Positions 51,471 to 59,770 of a stretch of DNA of 64,000 bases are shown here, piece by piece; the stretch's first letter is position 1, and every line of letters begins with the position of its first letter. The position numbers and the translations under genes are program-made. The stretch covers positions 1-64,000 of the forward strand of contig NZ_JBOFIN010000026.1 in assembly GCF_051650185.1 (NCBI RefSeq). Direction: 5' to 3'. The notes under the pieces were generated by a model. It ran no database searches, had not been told where the DNA came from, and saw only the letters and a program-made list of their open reading frames with translations. This DNA comes from Scandinavium sp051650185 (GTDB lineage: Bacteria; Pseudomonadota; Gammaproteobacteria; Enterobacterales; Enterobacteriaceae).

Positions 51471-52687
51471 GATGTCACCCCGGCGACAAAGCTTTCGCAG
51501 GTTTTGGCGAAACGGTCGAGGCCCGCGTTCACTTCTTCTTCACTGATGATCAGCGCTGGCGCGAAGCGCACCACGTTTGCCCCGGCGATCAACACCATCA
51601 GGCCATGTTCGGCGGCAAGCTGGCTGATTTGTTTCGCTTTCCCGGCGTACTCCGCCTTCAGCACACAGCCGATCAACAGCCCCATGCCGCGAATGTCGTC
51701 GAACAGGCCGACTTTGTTATTGATGGCAGTCAAACGCTCGGTGAACCACTGGTGGCGCTGTTTTACCCCGTTCAGGACGTCATGGGTGTTAATGCTCGCC
51801 AGTACTTCATTTGCTACAGCGCATGCCAGCGGGTTACCGCCATACGTGGTGCCATGGGTGCCAACCGTCATCACGCTGGCAAATTCATTGCGCGTTAACA
51901 GTGCGCCAATCGGGAAGCCGCCGCCCAGCGCTTTAGCGGTAGACAGCACATCAGGCGTGACACTGTAACGCATATAGGCATAGAGTTCGCCCGTACGGCC
52001 TACACCTGTCTGCACTTCATCGAAGATCAGCAGCGCATTGTGCTGGTCGCACAAAGCTCGCAGTTCTTGCAGGAAGGCTGGCGTTGCTGGCACCACGCCG
52101 CCTTCACCCTGAATCGGCTCGACAATCACCGCGCAGGTATCGTCGTTAATCAGCGCACGCGCAGAGTCGATGTCGTTGTAAATCGCATGCTGGATTTGCG
52201 GCGGCAGCGGCGCAAAATCCTGAGAATAAGAAGGCTGTCCGCCCGCGCTGACGGTAAACAGCGTCCGTCCGTGAAACGCATTTTTGAACGCCACGATGCC
52301 GCTTTTCTGCGGGCCGAATTTGTCATGAGCGTATTTACGCGCCAGCTTCAGCGCCGCTTCGTTGGCTTCCGCCCCGGAGTTACAGAAAAACACTTTCTCG
52401 GCGAACGTGGCATCAATCAGTTGTTTTGCCAGCTTCAGCACCGGTTCGTTGGTGTAGCCGTTCCCGGTGTGCCAGAACTTGCCCGCTTGCTCAGTCAACG
52501 CGCGAACCATCACCGGGTGCGCATGACCCAGCGCGTTCACGGCAATACCGCCCGCAAAATCAATGTACTCTTTGCCCTGCTGGTCCCACAGGCGCGAGCC
52601 TTCCCCACGTACCGGAATAAAAGGCGCCGGGGCGTAAACCGGCATCATCCAATCGTCAAAATTTCCACGCGATACTGACTGATTCAT
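51467..52687 (-). CDS. astC: Succinylornithine transaminase
   Basis: AstC (406 residues) is a class III PLP aminotransferase that converts N-succinylornithine and 2-oxoglutarate to the semialdehyde and glutamate. The PLP Lys is in TAKALGGGFPIGALLT; IFDEVQTGVGRTG carries the conserved Asp. ATG 52687 follows GAGGTTGCT and matches E. coli. It is the first gene of astCADBE, downstream of a sigma-54 promoter. Confidence 0.96.
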   Translation of the reverse strand: MNQSVSRGNFDDWMMPVYAPAPFIPVRGEGSRLWDQQGKEYIDFAGGIAVNALGHAHPVMVRALTEQAGKFWHTGNGYTNEPVLKLAKQLIDATFAEKVFFCNSGAEANEAALKLARKYAHDKFGPQKSGIVAFKNAFHGRTLFTVSAGGQPSYSQDFAPLPPQIQHAIYNDIDSARALINDDTCAVIVEPIQGEGGVVPATPAFLQELRALCDQHNALLIFDEVQTGVGRTGELYAYMRYSVTPDVLSTAKALGGGFPIGALLTRNEFASVMTVGTHGTTYGGNPLACAVANEVLASINTHDVLNGVKQRHQWFTERLTAINNKVGLFDDIRGMGLLIGCVLKAEYAGKAKQISQLAAEHGLMVLIAGANVVRFAPALIISEEEVNAGLDRFAKTCESFVAGVTS

Positions 52688-52760
52688 AGCAACCTCTTCC
52701 GGTAAACATAAAGTTATTGTGTTGTTAATAAAAATGAGCGTTTGTGCTGTAAATGTATAT

Positions 52761-52776
52761 TGCAGACATCGTGCCA
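52761..52776 (-). promoter_or_regulatory. Sigma-54 promoter of astCADBE
   Basis: On the minus strand TGGCACGATGTCTGCA has the -24 GG and -12 GC exactly spaced (consensus TGGCACG-N4-TTGCA, one mismatch in the -12 element). It lies 74 bases upstream of the astC ATG. E. coli astC is known to be sigma-54-dependent. Confidence 0.85.
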
Positions 52777-52840
52777 GCCAGCCACAAAACTGCATAAACG
52801 GAAGATGACAACTAAATATCAATAACTTACAACCTAACGC

Positions 52841-52870
52841 TATTCACACAAAATGCATAAAAAGTGAATA
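52841..52870. promoter_or_regulatory. Possible ArgR-type inverted repeat
   Basis: The half-sites TATTCAC (52841-52847) and GTGAATA (52864-52870) resemble ARG-box halves (TATTCA/TGAATA). They lie between the sigma-54 promoter and the NtrC-like sites. ArgR stimulates ast in E. coli; the wide spacing makes this call tentative. Confidence 0.35.
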
Positions 52871-52976
52871 AATACGAAACAAAGCGCCATTAGCAGCATT
52901 AATAATCGCAACGTTATGCATTAGTAAAACTTAATTCACGATCTGTGATCGCCTGCGAGATTTATCGTAAACCTGC

Positions 52977-53012
52977 GCACTAAAACGGAGCACAATGCGC
53001 CAAAAAAGCGCA
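52977..53012. promoter_or_regulatory. Tandem NtrC-like enhancer sites
   Basis: GCACTAAAACGGAGCA (52977-52992) matches the NtrC consensus GCACYANNNTGGTGCA with two mismatches. TGCGCCAAAAAAGCGCA (52996-53012) is a second, symmetric but weaker match. Both lie about 200 bases upstream of the sigma-54 promoter, a normal enhancer position, yet within 120 bases of the divergent oxidoreductase start. Confidence 0.6.
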
Positions 53013-53093
53013 TTTCACCGCCAGTTTGTCAGGGCGATCGCCCTGCACTACGCTCAATCAGTGTGCAAAACAGCCTGACAATCGAGGAACCCT

Positions 53094-54497
53094 ATGCGTC
53101 ATTATGATTCTGTGCTGATAGGCGCGGGCCAGGCGGCCCCGTCGCTGGCGGTTGAACTGGCTTCTCGCGGGGAGCAGGTGGCGATTATCGAAGGCAATTT
53201 CTATGGCGGCACCTGCGTAAATTTTGGCTGTACGCCGACCAAAACCCTGCGCAAATCTGCCCGCATTGCTCATCTGGCGCGACGTGCCGCAGAATTTGGT
53301 GTGATCACAGGGCACGTTAGCGTGGACTTTTCGGCCGCCGTTAAGCGAATGCGCGAACGCGTTGAGAGTTCACGAGCAGGTTTGACGCAGTGGCTGGAAG
53401 GCACGCAAAACCTGGACATGTTCCACGGCTGGGGCAGCTTTAAGGGCCGCGACGGCGAGCGTTTTCTGCTGGAAGTGAACGGTGAAACGCTGAGTGCAGC
53501 GCAGGTTTATCTCAATACCGGCACCCGAGCGTATATTCCAGCGCTACCGGGCATCGACAGCGTGCCCTGGCTGGACAATGCCAGCCTGCTGGCACTGGAA
53601 AGCTCTCCTTCGCATCTGTTAATTGTCGGTGCCAGCTATATCGGGCTGGAACTTGGGCAGATTTATCGCCGTTTGGGCGCTGAAGTGACCATTATTCATC
53701 GTGCGGGTCGAGTAGCCGAGCGGGAAGATCACGATGTGAGCGAAGCCATCGCCGAAGTGTTATCTGCGGAAGGCATCACCTTTCATTTCAATGCCTCGGT
53801 CACTGGCCTCTCCTCTGAAAATGGCGGCGTAAAAGCCACGCTCAGCGATGGCGCTGTGCTTACCGGCAGCCATATTCTGTTTGCTACCGGGCGCGTACCC
53901 AATTCTGACAGACTCAATCTTGCTGCCGTCAGTGTCGAAACGGATTCACGAGGATTTATCCGCACCGATGCGCATTTCAATACCAACGTGCCGGGAATAA
54001 AAGCGCTCGGCGACATCAATGGACGCGGCGCTTTTACCCATACCAGCTATCACGATTACCAGATTGTGTCGGCGGCAATCGAAGCCCAAACGCCCGTGGG
54101 CCAGTGGCAGGACGCGGATCAGCGTGTGATTTCCTATGCCATGTTTACCGACCCGCCCCTCGGGCGCACCGGCATTACGCTTGAGCAGGCTAAAAAGCTG
54201 GTCGCTGACGGCAGGCAAATTCTGGTGGCTAACTTCCGTATGGCAGATGTCAGCCGGGCCAAAGAAGAAAGTGAAACAGCCGGGATGATTCGCCTGATTG
54301 TTGATGCCGAAAGTGAACGTTTTCTGGGTGCCACGTTTCTGGGTGTCGGCGGTGACGAGATTATTGCGGTTATCACCAATTACATGGCGACGGGCGCGAG
54401 CTATCGGTTAATGCTTCAGGCGCTGCCCGTGCACCCCACCGTGGCGGAGTTTTTACCGACCATTCTCTCGCGCTTGAGCCCCCTTTCTGCCGGGTAA
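53094..54497 (+). CDS. Class I pyridine nucleotide-disulfide oxidoreductase
   Basis: This is a 467-residue FAD flavoenzyme related to mercuric reductase, dihydrolipoamide dehydrogenase and RclA. The FAD-binding Rossmann motif VLIGAGQAAPSLA is at residues 7-19. The redox-active pair is Cys41/Cys46 in GGTCVNFGCTPTKT; GASYIGLELGQIYRRLGAE (about 178-196) is the NAD(P)H domain, and HPTVAEF the C-terminal His-Glu pair. No N-terminal HMA domain and no C-terminal CC pair are present, so it is not a true mercuric reductase. The substrate is unknown. ATG 53094 follows GAGGA. It lies between astC and xthA, where K-12 has no gene. Confidence 0.88.
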   Translation: MRHYDSVLIGAGQAAPSLAVELASRGEQVAIIEGNFYGGTCVNFGCTPTKTLRKSARIAHLARRAAEFGVITGHVSVDFSAAVKRMRERVESSRAGLTQWLEGTQNLDMFHGWGSFKGRDGERFLLEVNGETLSAAQVYLNTGTRAYIPALPGIDSVPWLDNASLLALESSPSHLLIVGASYIGLELGQIYRRLGAEVTIIHRAGRVAEREDHDVSEAIAEVLSAEGITFHFNASVTGLSSENGGVKATLSDGAVLTGSHILFATGRVPNSDRLNLAAVSVETDSRGFIRTDAHFNTNVPGIKALGDINGRGAFTHTSYHDYQIVSAAIEAQTPVGQWQDADQRVISYAMFTDPPLGRTGITLEQAKKLVADGRQILVANFRMADVSRAKEESETAGMIRLIVDAESERFLGATFLGVGGDEIIAVITNYMATGASYRLMLQALPVHPTVAEFLPTILSRLSPLSAG

Positions 54498-54508
54498 GAA
54501 AAGCATCA

Positions 54509-54534
54509 CAGGCTGTGGCGCCGTCCACAGCCTG
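54509..54534 (+). terminator. Hairpin after the oxidoreductase gene
   Basis: A perfect 10-bp inverted repeat, CAGGCTGTGG/CCACAGCCTG, lies 11 bases after the stop. There is no real T-run, so termination strength is doubtful. Confidence 0.5.
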
Positions 54535-54637
54535 CCTCATTCATGAATCATTCTGATTAACCTTAGCGAATTACCCCCTCTAATCGCATTAATCGCTCTG
54601 CGTTAAGCTCTCAGCATTCCCAAAGAAGGATTACGCG

Positions 54638-55489
54638 ATGCAAACAGTTACCCTGAATAACGGTATTCATATGCCCCTGCTGGGCTTTGGTGTGTTTCAG
54701 ATGACAGATGCCGCCGAATGCGAGCGTGCGGTGATTGAGGCCATCGAAACCGGCTATCGCCTGATTGATACGGCGGCGTCTTATCAGAATGAAACTCAGG
54801 TCGGCAACGCGCTTAAACAAAGCGGGCTGCCACGCGATGAGCTTTTCGTCACCACCAAGCTGTGGCTTCAGGACACCAATTATGAAGGCGCGAAAGCGCA
54901 GTTCGAGCGTTCGCTCAACCGACTACAGCTGGACTACGTCGACCTTTATTTGATTCACCAGCCGTACGGTGATGTCCATGGCGCCTGGCGTGCAATGGAA
55001 GAACTCCAGCAGGCCGGGAAAATTCGCGCCATTGGCGTCAGTAATTTTCACCCCGACCGCCTGGCCGATTTGATCGCTTTCAACACCATTACGCCAGCGG
55101 TGAATCAGATAGAAGTGAACCCGTTCAATCAGCAATTGCAGGCGGTGCCGTGGATGCAAAGCCGGGGCATTCAGCCAGAAGCCTGGGCTCCGTTCGCTGA
55201 AGGGAAAAACGGCCTGTTTGATCATCCCGTATTAACCGCCATCGGTCAGAAATACGGTAAAAGCGTGGGCCAGGTTGTTCTGCGCTGGGTCTTCCAGCGC
55301 GGCATTGTGTCGCTGGCGAAAACCGTTCGTAAAGCGCGAATGGAGGAAAACATCAACATCCTCGATTTCGAGCTCACGCCCGACGAAATGCTGCACATTA
55401 CCGCCCTTGATACCGCCACCAGCGCATTCTTCGATCACCGCGACCCGGCCAAAGTGGAATGGCTGACCGGCCGCAAGCTTGACGTGTGA
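54638..55489 (+). CDS. Aldo/keto reductase (DkgA-like)
   Basis: This is a 283-residue NADPH-dependent aldo/keto reductase of the prokaryotic AKR5-like group. The catalytic tetrad is in place: Asp44 and Tyr49 in LIDTAASYQNE, Lys74 in TTKLW, His107 in LIHQPYG. The TIM barrel is complete. The closest recognisable relatives are 2,5-diketo-D-gluconate/methylglyoxal reductases, but the substrate cannot be told from sequence. The stop overlaps an extended frame of the next reductase, whose likely ATG is 24 bases on, so the two form an operon. Confidence 0.88.
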   Translation: MQTVTLNNGIHMPLLGFGVFQMTDAAECERAVIEAIETGYRLIDTAASYQNETQVGNALKQSGLPRDELFVTTKLWLQDTNYEGAKAQFERSLNRLQLDYVDLYLIHQPYGDVHGAWRAMEELQQAGKIRAIGVSNFHPDRLADLIAFNTITPAVNQIEVNPFNQQLQAVPWMQSRGIQPEAWAPFAEGKNGLFDHPVLTAIGQKYGKSVGQVVLRWVFQRGIVSLAKTVRKARMEENINILDFELTPDEMLHITALDTATSAFFDHRDPAKVEWLTGRKLDV

Positions 55490-55512
55490 TCCGCAACTTA
55501 AGAGGCAAACAA

Positions 55513-56502
55513 ATGCAAAAACGTGTACTCGGCCAATCCGGCCTTGAGGTTTCCGCTTTAGGCCTGGGCTGTATGGGGCTCAGCTTCGGCTACGGCCCGG
55601 CGACAGACACCCGTCAGGCCATTGAACTCATCCGTTCTGCGGTTGAACGCGGCGTGACGTTCTTTGATACCGCTGAAGTCTATGGCCCGTATCTCAATGA
55701 AGAGGTTGTCGGCGAAGCGTTAAAACCGTTTCGCGGTCGCGTGGTGATTGCCACCAAGTTTGGCTTCACCTTCGGGGATGACAACAAACAGCAGATCCTG
55801 AACAGCCGCCCGGAGCATATCCGTAAAGCGGTGGAAGGCTCATTGCGCCGCCTGAAAACGGACGTGATTGATTTGCTGTATCAACACCGCGTCGACCCGG
55901 ACGTGCCGATTGAAGACGTCGCCGGGACGGTGAAGCAGCTTATCGACGAAGGCAAAGTGAAACACTTCGGCCTGTCTGAGGCTGGCGCGCAGACGATTCG
56001 TCGTGCCCACGCCGTTCAGCCCGTCACGGCGTTGCAAAGCGAATACTCGATGTGGTGGCGCGAGCCTGAGCAAGAGATTCTGCCATTGCTTGAAGAGCTG
56101 GGAATTGGCTTCGTGCCCTTCAGCCCGCTAGGCAAAGGCTTCTTAACCGGCGCGATTACCTCAGGCACCACGTTTGGCGCTGATGACTTCCGCAGCAAGG
56201 TTCCCCGCTTCGCTGCCGAAGCCATTGAGGCAAATGAGAAACTGGTCGCACTGCTGGGCGAGATTGCCGCAGAAAAAGGCGTGACGCCGGCGCAAATCGC
56301 GCTGGCCTGGCTGCTGGCGCAAAAACCGTGGATTGTGCCGATCCCGGGTACCACCAAACTTCACCGTCTGGACGAAAACCTGGGGGCAACCCCTATCAGC
56401 TTTACTCGGGATGAGCTGCGCCGCATCACTCAGGCGCTGGAAAGCGTGAAAGTAGTCGGCGAGCGTTACCCGGCAGCCATGCAGGCGCGAGTCGGTCGCT
56501 AA
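55513..56502 (+). CDS. Aldo/keto reductase (AKR13/YakC-like)
   Basis: This is a 329-residue aldo/keto reductase of a different subfamily from its neighbour. GLGCMGLSFGYG at residues 17-28 and FFDTAEVYGPYLNEE (Asp52, Tyr57) are typical of AKR13-type enzymes; Lys82 lies in IATKFGF and the His in LLYQHRVD. The frame opens at 55486; ATG 55513 is preceded by AGAGG and starts at the conserved MQKRVLGQSGLEVSALGLG. It converges with a LysR gene that may control the pair. Confidence 0.88.
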   Translation: MQKRVLGQSGLEVSALGLGCMGLSFGYGPATDTRQAIELIRSAVERGVTFFDTAEVYGPYLNEEVVGEALKPFRGRVVIATKFGFTFGDDNKQQILNSRPEHIRKAVEGSLRRLKTDVIDLLYQHRVDPDVPIEDVAGTVKQLIDEGKVKHFGLSEAGAQTIRRAHAVQPVTALQSEYSMWWREPEQEILPLLEELGIGFVPFSPLGKGFLTGAITSGTTFGADDFRSKVPRFAAEAIEANEKLVALLGEIAAEKGVTPAQIALAWLLAQKPWIVPIPGTTKLHRLDENLGATPISFTRDELRRITQALESVKVVGERYPAAMQARVGR

Positions 56503-56507
56503 CCTCT

Positions 56508-56540
56508 GACGGGTTTATGGTTCGCCATAAGCCCGTTATT
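56508..56540. terminator. Terminator between reductase and lysR
   Basis: The stem ACGGGTTTATGG (56509-56520)/CCATAAGCCCGT (56525-56536) is closed by a TTCG loop. It runs into the lysR stop codon and serves convergent genes. Confidence 0.78.
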
Positions 56541-57429
56541 CCGTATGACGTAAAGCCTCAATCAACAGCGCAAATGCCGCCGGATGCTGTTTGCGGCTCG
56601 GATAATAAAGATAGTAACCGGGGAACGTCGGGCACCACTCGTCCAGCACCTGCACCAGTTCCCCGCTTTTTATGTGCTCCGCGACGGTATCTTCCGGCAC
56701 GCTCGCCAGGCCAAAACCTGACATGACCGCATCAATTCTTTCCGACAGTAAATTCAGCGTTAACTGCCCTTCCACCCGCACGCGCAGTGGTTTGCCGTCG
56801 CGTTCAAATTCCCAGTGATAAAGCCCGCCCGCCGTCGGTAAGCGCATATTGATGCAGCGATGGTGCTGAAGATCGTGCGGCGTAACAGGCGCAGGATTGT
56901 CAGCAAAATAGCCCGGCGAACCGACGACCACCATTCGCATGTCCGGCCCAATTTTTACCGCAATCATATCTTTGTCGACACTCTCGCCAAGGCGAACGCC
57001 TGCATCGAAGCGCCCTTCGACGATATCGACAAAGCCGTTATCCGCAATCAGCTCAACGTTGATCTGCGGGTACTGTTTCAGAAAGGGTTTTAGCTTCGGC
57101 CAGACAAGGCTACGAGCGGAATGCTCCCCGGCGGATAACCGAATATTTCCAGAAGCGGTGCCGTTCATCTGTAACAGCGCTTCAAGCTCCTGTTCCAGAT
57201 CGGCAATGCGCGGTTCAAGGCAGGCCATGATCCGCTCCCCGGCCTCTGTCGGCGCAACGCTGCGTGTTGTACGAGTCAGCAGACGCAGGTTCAGACGCTC
57301 CTCCAGAGCCTTAACCGCATGGCTAAGCGCAGACTGAGAAACGCCCAGTTTGCTGGCCGCTTTGGTAAAACTCCGCTCTCTGGCCACCACCAAAAAAATC
57401 TGCAGTTCGTTGAAGTTCTCTTTTAGCAC
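56536..57429 (-). CDS. LysR-family transcriptional regulator
   Basis: This is a 297-residue regulator. The N-terminal winged helix-turn-helix (about residues 5-65) reads SFTKAASKLGVSQSALSHAV, followed by LEERLNLRLLTRTTRSVAPT. A periplasmic-binding-protein-like effector domain follows (about 90-295). Such proteins usually control adjacent genes; the convergent aldo/keto reductases are the obvious candidates, but a divergent target is absent. The effector is unknown. Confidence 0.9.
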   Translation of the reverse strand: MLKENFNELQIFLVVARERSFTKAASKLGVSQSALSHAVKALEERLNLRLLTRTTRSVAPTEAGERIMACLEPRIADLEQELEALLQMNGTASGNIRLSAGEHSARSLVWPKLKPFLKQYPQINVELIADNGFVDIVEGRFDAGVRLGESVDKDMIAVKIGPDMRMVVVGSPGYFADNPAPVTPHDLQHHRCINMRLPTAGGLYHWEFERDGKPLRVRVEGQLTLNLLSERIDAVMSGFGLASVPEDTVAEHIKSGELVQVLDEWCPTFPGYYLYYPSRKQHPAAFALLIEALRHTE

Positions 57430-57704
57430 CGTGCATCCTTTATCAAGTCAGGTCAGATGACCTTACTTCGCGACATTGGGGGACAGTATAAGCTTAAAGG
57501 TTGCTGGGCTTGAAATTCTGCGGGGTGGTGGTGAGGGGTAAGAGGGAATGCGGCTTATCGCTGAACTCTGCCCCTGGATTTTTTGTAGGGCCACTTTGTG
57601 CCAGGAGCGGAAGTTATCTACTTCCTTCCAGATCAATAAATTTGATCGAAAAAGAAGCTTGTTAATATTTAGATAGCAGTAAAAAACCAGGGCATGGTTA
57701 TTAT
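57430..57704. other. lysR upstream region and start of an AT-rich segment
   Basis: Non-coding. The lysR promoter should be at 57430-57490. From about 57640 base composition turns visibly A/T-rich and stays so through the next gene. No gene seen. Confidence 0.35.
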
Positions 57705-58541
57705 TTATATGTTTTTAAAGAATTCTTCCATGTCTTCCATTTCATGACTTACAATCTCAGTAACACCAGGTATTAATGGAAATAAATGGTTTCTTCTATC
57801 TTGTTCAAAGAAGAATTTTAGCAACGCTTCACAAGATTTAACGTACTTACCAATATCAGTAGATAGTAATTCTGAAAGCACCTGAGAGGTAGAGCTAGAT
57901 TTACTATGAATTATCTCATTTCTTAACTCCTCTAATTTTTTAAAATGCCCCCAGAATGGTTTTTTTGCAGGAGAAACGCAGTGATAAATATCTGGGAGCA
58001 TTTTAGAAACTTTTTCTGTAGTAGATACCCATCTTTCAATACCTAGTTTGTCATAAACTTCAACAACCCCGATTTTGTTTGAAGGTTTCTTATAAATATA
58101 ATCATCTGGGATGGCTGAGTTACACATCGCTTCTATAGCTTTGTAGCTGAATACTATTGCCTTTTGAACTTCTTCTAGGTAATCATAAATTTCAATAACA
58201 TCCTTTTCATAAAAATTTTTGTTTTTATCTTTTCCTATTTTTTGAACGATTGACTTTCTAAGTTCTTGTGCCTTTTTAAGTGAGCCATTGGCAATGTGCA
58301 TTGATAATGATATTTCATTTGGTCTAGATAAAGATATTTTTTTATTTTCTATTTTGGCGCTTATAGACTCTTGTAATATCACGCACTTGTCTTGCTTCAC
58401 ATCTACACACACCACAGGTGTATTTGAACGAAATATGAAGTTTATTTTCTGCTTATCATTGGATGTTTGAGACCAATTATCAATACTGTATGAGATTATA
58501 TAATCAGAACCAACTTTGAGCGCTCTTGATTTATCACTCAT
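57705..58541 (-). CDS. AT-rich orphan gene, HEPN-like protein
   Basis: This is a 278-residue soluble protein that I do not recognise. It is Lys/Ile/Asn-rich and its DNA is clearly richer in A/T than all neighbours, suggesting transfer. The N-terminal third looks beta-rich (YIISYSIDNWSQ..., INFIFRSNTPVVCVDV). The C-terminal two-thirds looks helical, with FSYKAIEAMCNSAIPDDY (132-149) and RNEIIH (Arg207 to His212). R-N-x3-H fits the HEPN nuclease signature R-x4-6-H with a polar residue after Arg; the AIEA...N..IP stretch is also common in HEPN proteins. ATG 58541 fits. A role in defence or as a toxin is inference. It is a single gene with no visible partner. Confidence 0.7.
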   Translation of the reverse strand: MSDKSRALKVGSDYIISYSIDNWSQTSNDKQKINFIFRSNTPVVCVDVKQDKCVILQESISAKIENKKISLSRPNEISLSMHIANGSLKKAQELRKSIVQKIGKDKNKNFYEKDVIEIYDYLEEVQKAIVFSYKAIEAMCNSAIPDDYIYKKPSNKIGVVEVYDKLGIERWVSTTEKVSKMLPDIYHCVSPAKKPFWGHFKKLEELRNEIIHSKSSSTSQVLSELLSTDIGKYVKSCEALLKFFFEQDRRNHLFPLIPGVTEIVSHEMEDMEEFFKNI

Positions 58542-58806
58542 AATACCCTCTGCTATAGATAATAATAAGGTTTAGCACATCTTAGCATTGATAGTTCAAG
58601 CATACGAAAGGTTTATACAAAGACTTCAGAGTGTTAATAATGGCTTTATCAGTTGTGATATGAATTGCGGATTTCCGCTTCTCGCTCTGAGCTGCCCTTA
58701 AACACCAGCCCCTTCCCTCACCACCTCCAACAACACCACCTAAAGCCAGCCGCCAGAAATTCTGCTACCATCCCTGCATCATTCACCCTGCAAAGTGGCT
58801 GCGACT
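58542..58806. other. Spacer between the orphan gene and xthA
   Basis: The A/T-rich half (58542-58670) must hold the minus-strand promoter of the orphan gene; a TTGAAC lies on that strand near 58598, without a clear -10. The other half is G/C-richer chromosomal backbone with the xthA promoter. No gene seen. Confidence 0.35.
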
Positions 58807-59613
58807 ATGAAATTTGTTTCTTTTAATATCAACGGCCTGCGCGCCCGTCCTCATCAGCTGGAAGCGATCGTTGAAAAGCATCAACCTGACGTGATTGGCC
58901 TTCAGGAGACCAAAGTTCACGACGACATGTTCCCGCTCGAAGATGTCGCTAAGCTCGGTTACAACGTCTTCTACCACGGTCAGAAAGGCCATTACGGCGT
59001 GGCGCTGTTAACTAAAGAGACGCCGATTGCCGTGCGCCGTGGTTTTCCGGGCGATGATGAAGAAGCGCAGCGTCGCATCATCATGGCGGAAGTGCCTTCC
59101 CCGTTTGGTAACCTTACCGTGATTAACGGCTACTTCCCGCAGGGCGAAAGCCGCGACCATCCCGTGAAGTTTCCGGCAAAAACAAGGTTTTATCAGGATT
59201 TGCAGGACTATCTCACAGGCGAGCTGAAAAAAGAGAACCCGGTGCTGATCATGGGCGATATGAATATCAGCCCTACAGATCTGGACATTGGCATCGGCGA
59301 GGACAACCGTAAGCGCTGGTTGCGCACGGGCAAATGCTCCTTCCTTCCGGAAGAGCGTGAGTGGATGGAGCGCCTGCTCGGCTGGGGTCTGGTGGACACC
59401 TTCCGTCACGCGAACCCGGAAACGCAGGATAAATTCTCGTGGTTTGACTATCGCTCCAAAGGCTTTGACGACAACCGCGGCCTGCGCATAGACCTGCTGC
59501 TGGCAAGCCAGGGGCTGGCACCGCACTGCATCGAAACCGGCATCGACTACGAGATCCGCAGTATGGAAAAACCGTCAGATCACGCACCGGTCTGGGCGAC
59601 CTTTAAGGGCTAA
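58807..59613 (+). CDS. xthA: Exonuclease III
   Basis: XthA (268 residues) is the main AP endonuclease and a 3'-5' exonuclease of base excision repair. Metal and catalytic residues of the EEP fold are visible: Asn7 in FNINGLRA, Glu34 in LQETKVHD, MGDMNISP (Asp151/Asn153) and SDHAPV (Asp-His). ATG 58807 is the E. coli start (MKFVSFNINGLRARP). The next genes in K-12 (ydjX-Z, ynjA) are absent here; ynjB follows. Confidence 0.97.
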   Translation: MKFVSFNINGLRARPHQLEAIVEKHQPDVIGLQETKVHDDMFPLEDVAKLGYNVFYHGQKGHYGVALLTKETPIAVRRGFPGDDEEAQRRIIMAEVPSPFGNLTVINGYFPQGESRDHPVKFPAKTRFYQDLQDYLTGELKKENPVLIMGDMNISPTDLDIGIGEDNRKRWLRTGKCSFLPEEREWMERLLGWGLVDTFRHANPETQDKFSWFDYRSKGFDDNRGLRIDLLLASQGLAPHCIETGIDYEIRSMEKPSDHAPVWATFKG

Positions 59614-59770
59614 CGTCCAATAAAGCACTTAACGGTCGGCATCACCCTGATGCTAATTTAACGCAATACAGGCCGCCAGCGTCGCCAGCTACACTGGCTT
59701 CTCTGACAGGCCTGTAGCTGTCGATCTCCCGACGTCTGCCGGGCCACCTTCATCAAGTAAAGGAGTACGT

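Larger units (their letters stand above)
52688..53093. other. Control region between astC and the divergent oxidoreductase
   Basis: This 406-base A/T-rich region carries the ast regulatory sites described separately (sigma-54 promoter, ArgR-like repeat, two NtrC-like sites). It presumably also holds the promoter of the divergent oxidoreductase gene near 53040-53090. Confidence 0.6.

Noticed and set aside
53094..54497. Mercuric reductase (merA)
   Set aside because: There is no HMA domain, no C-terminal Cys pair and no mer genes nearby; only the general flavoprotein disulfide reductase family is supported.
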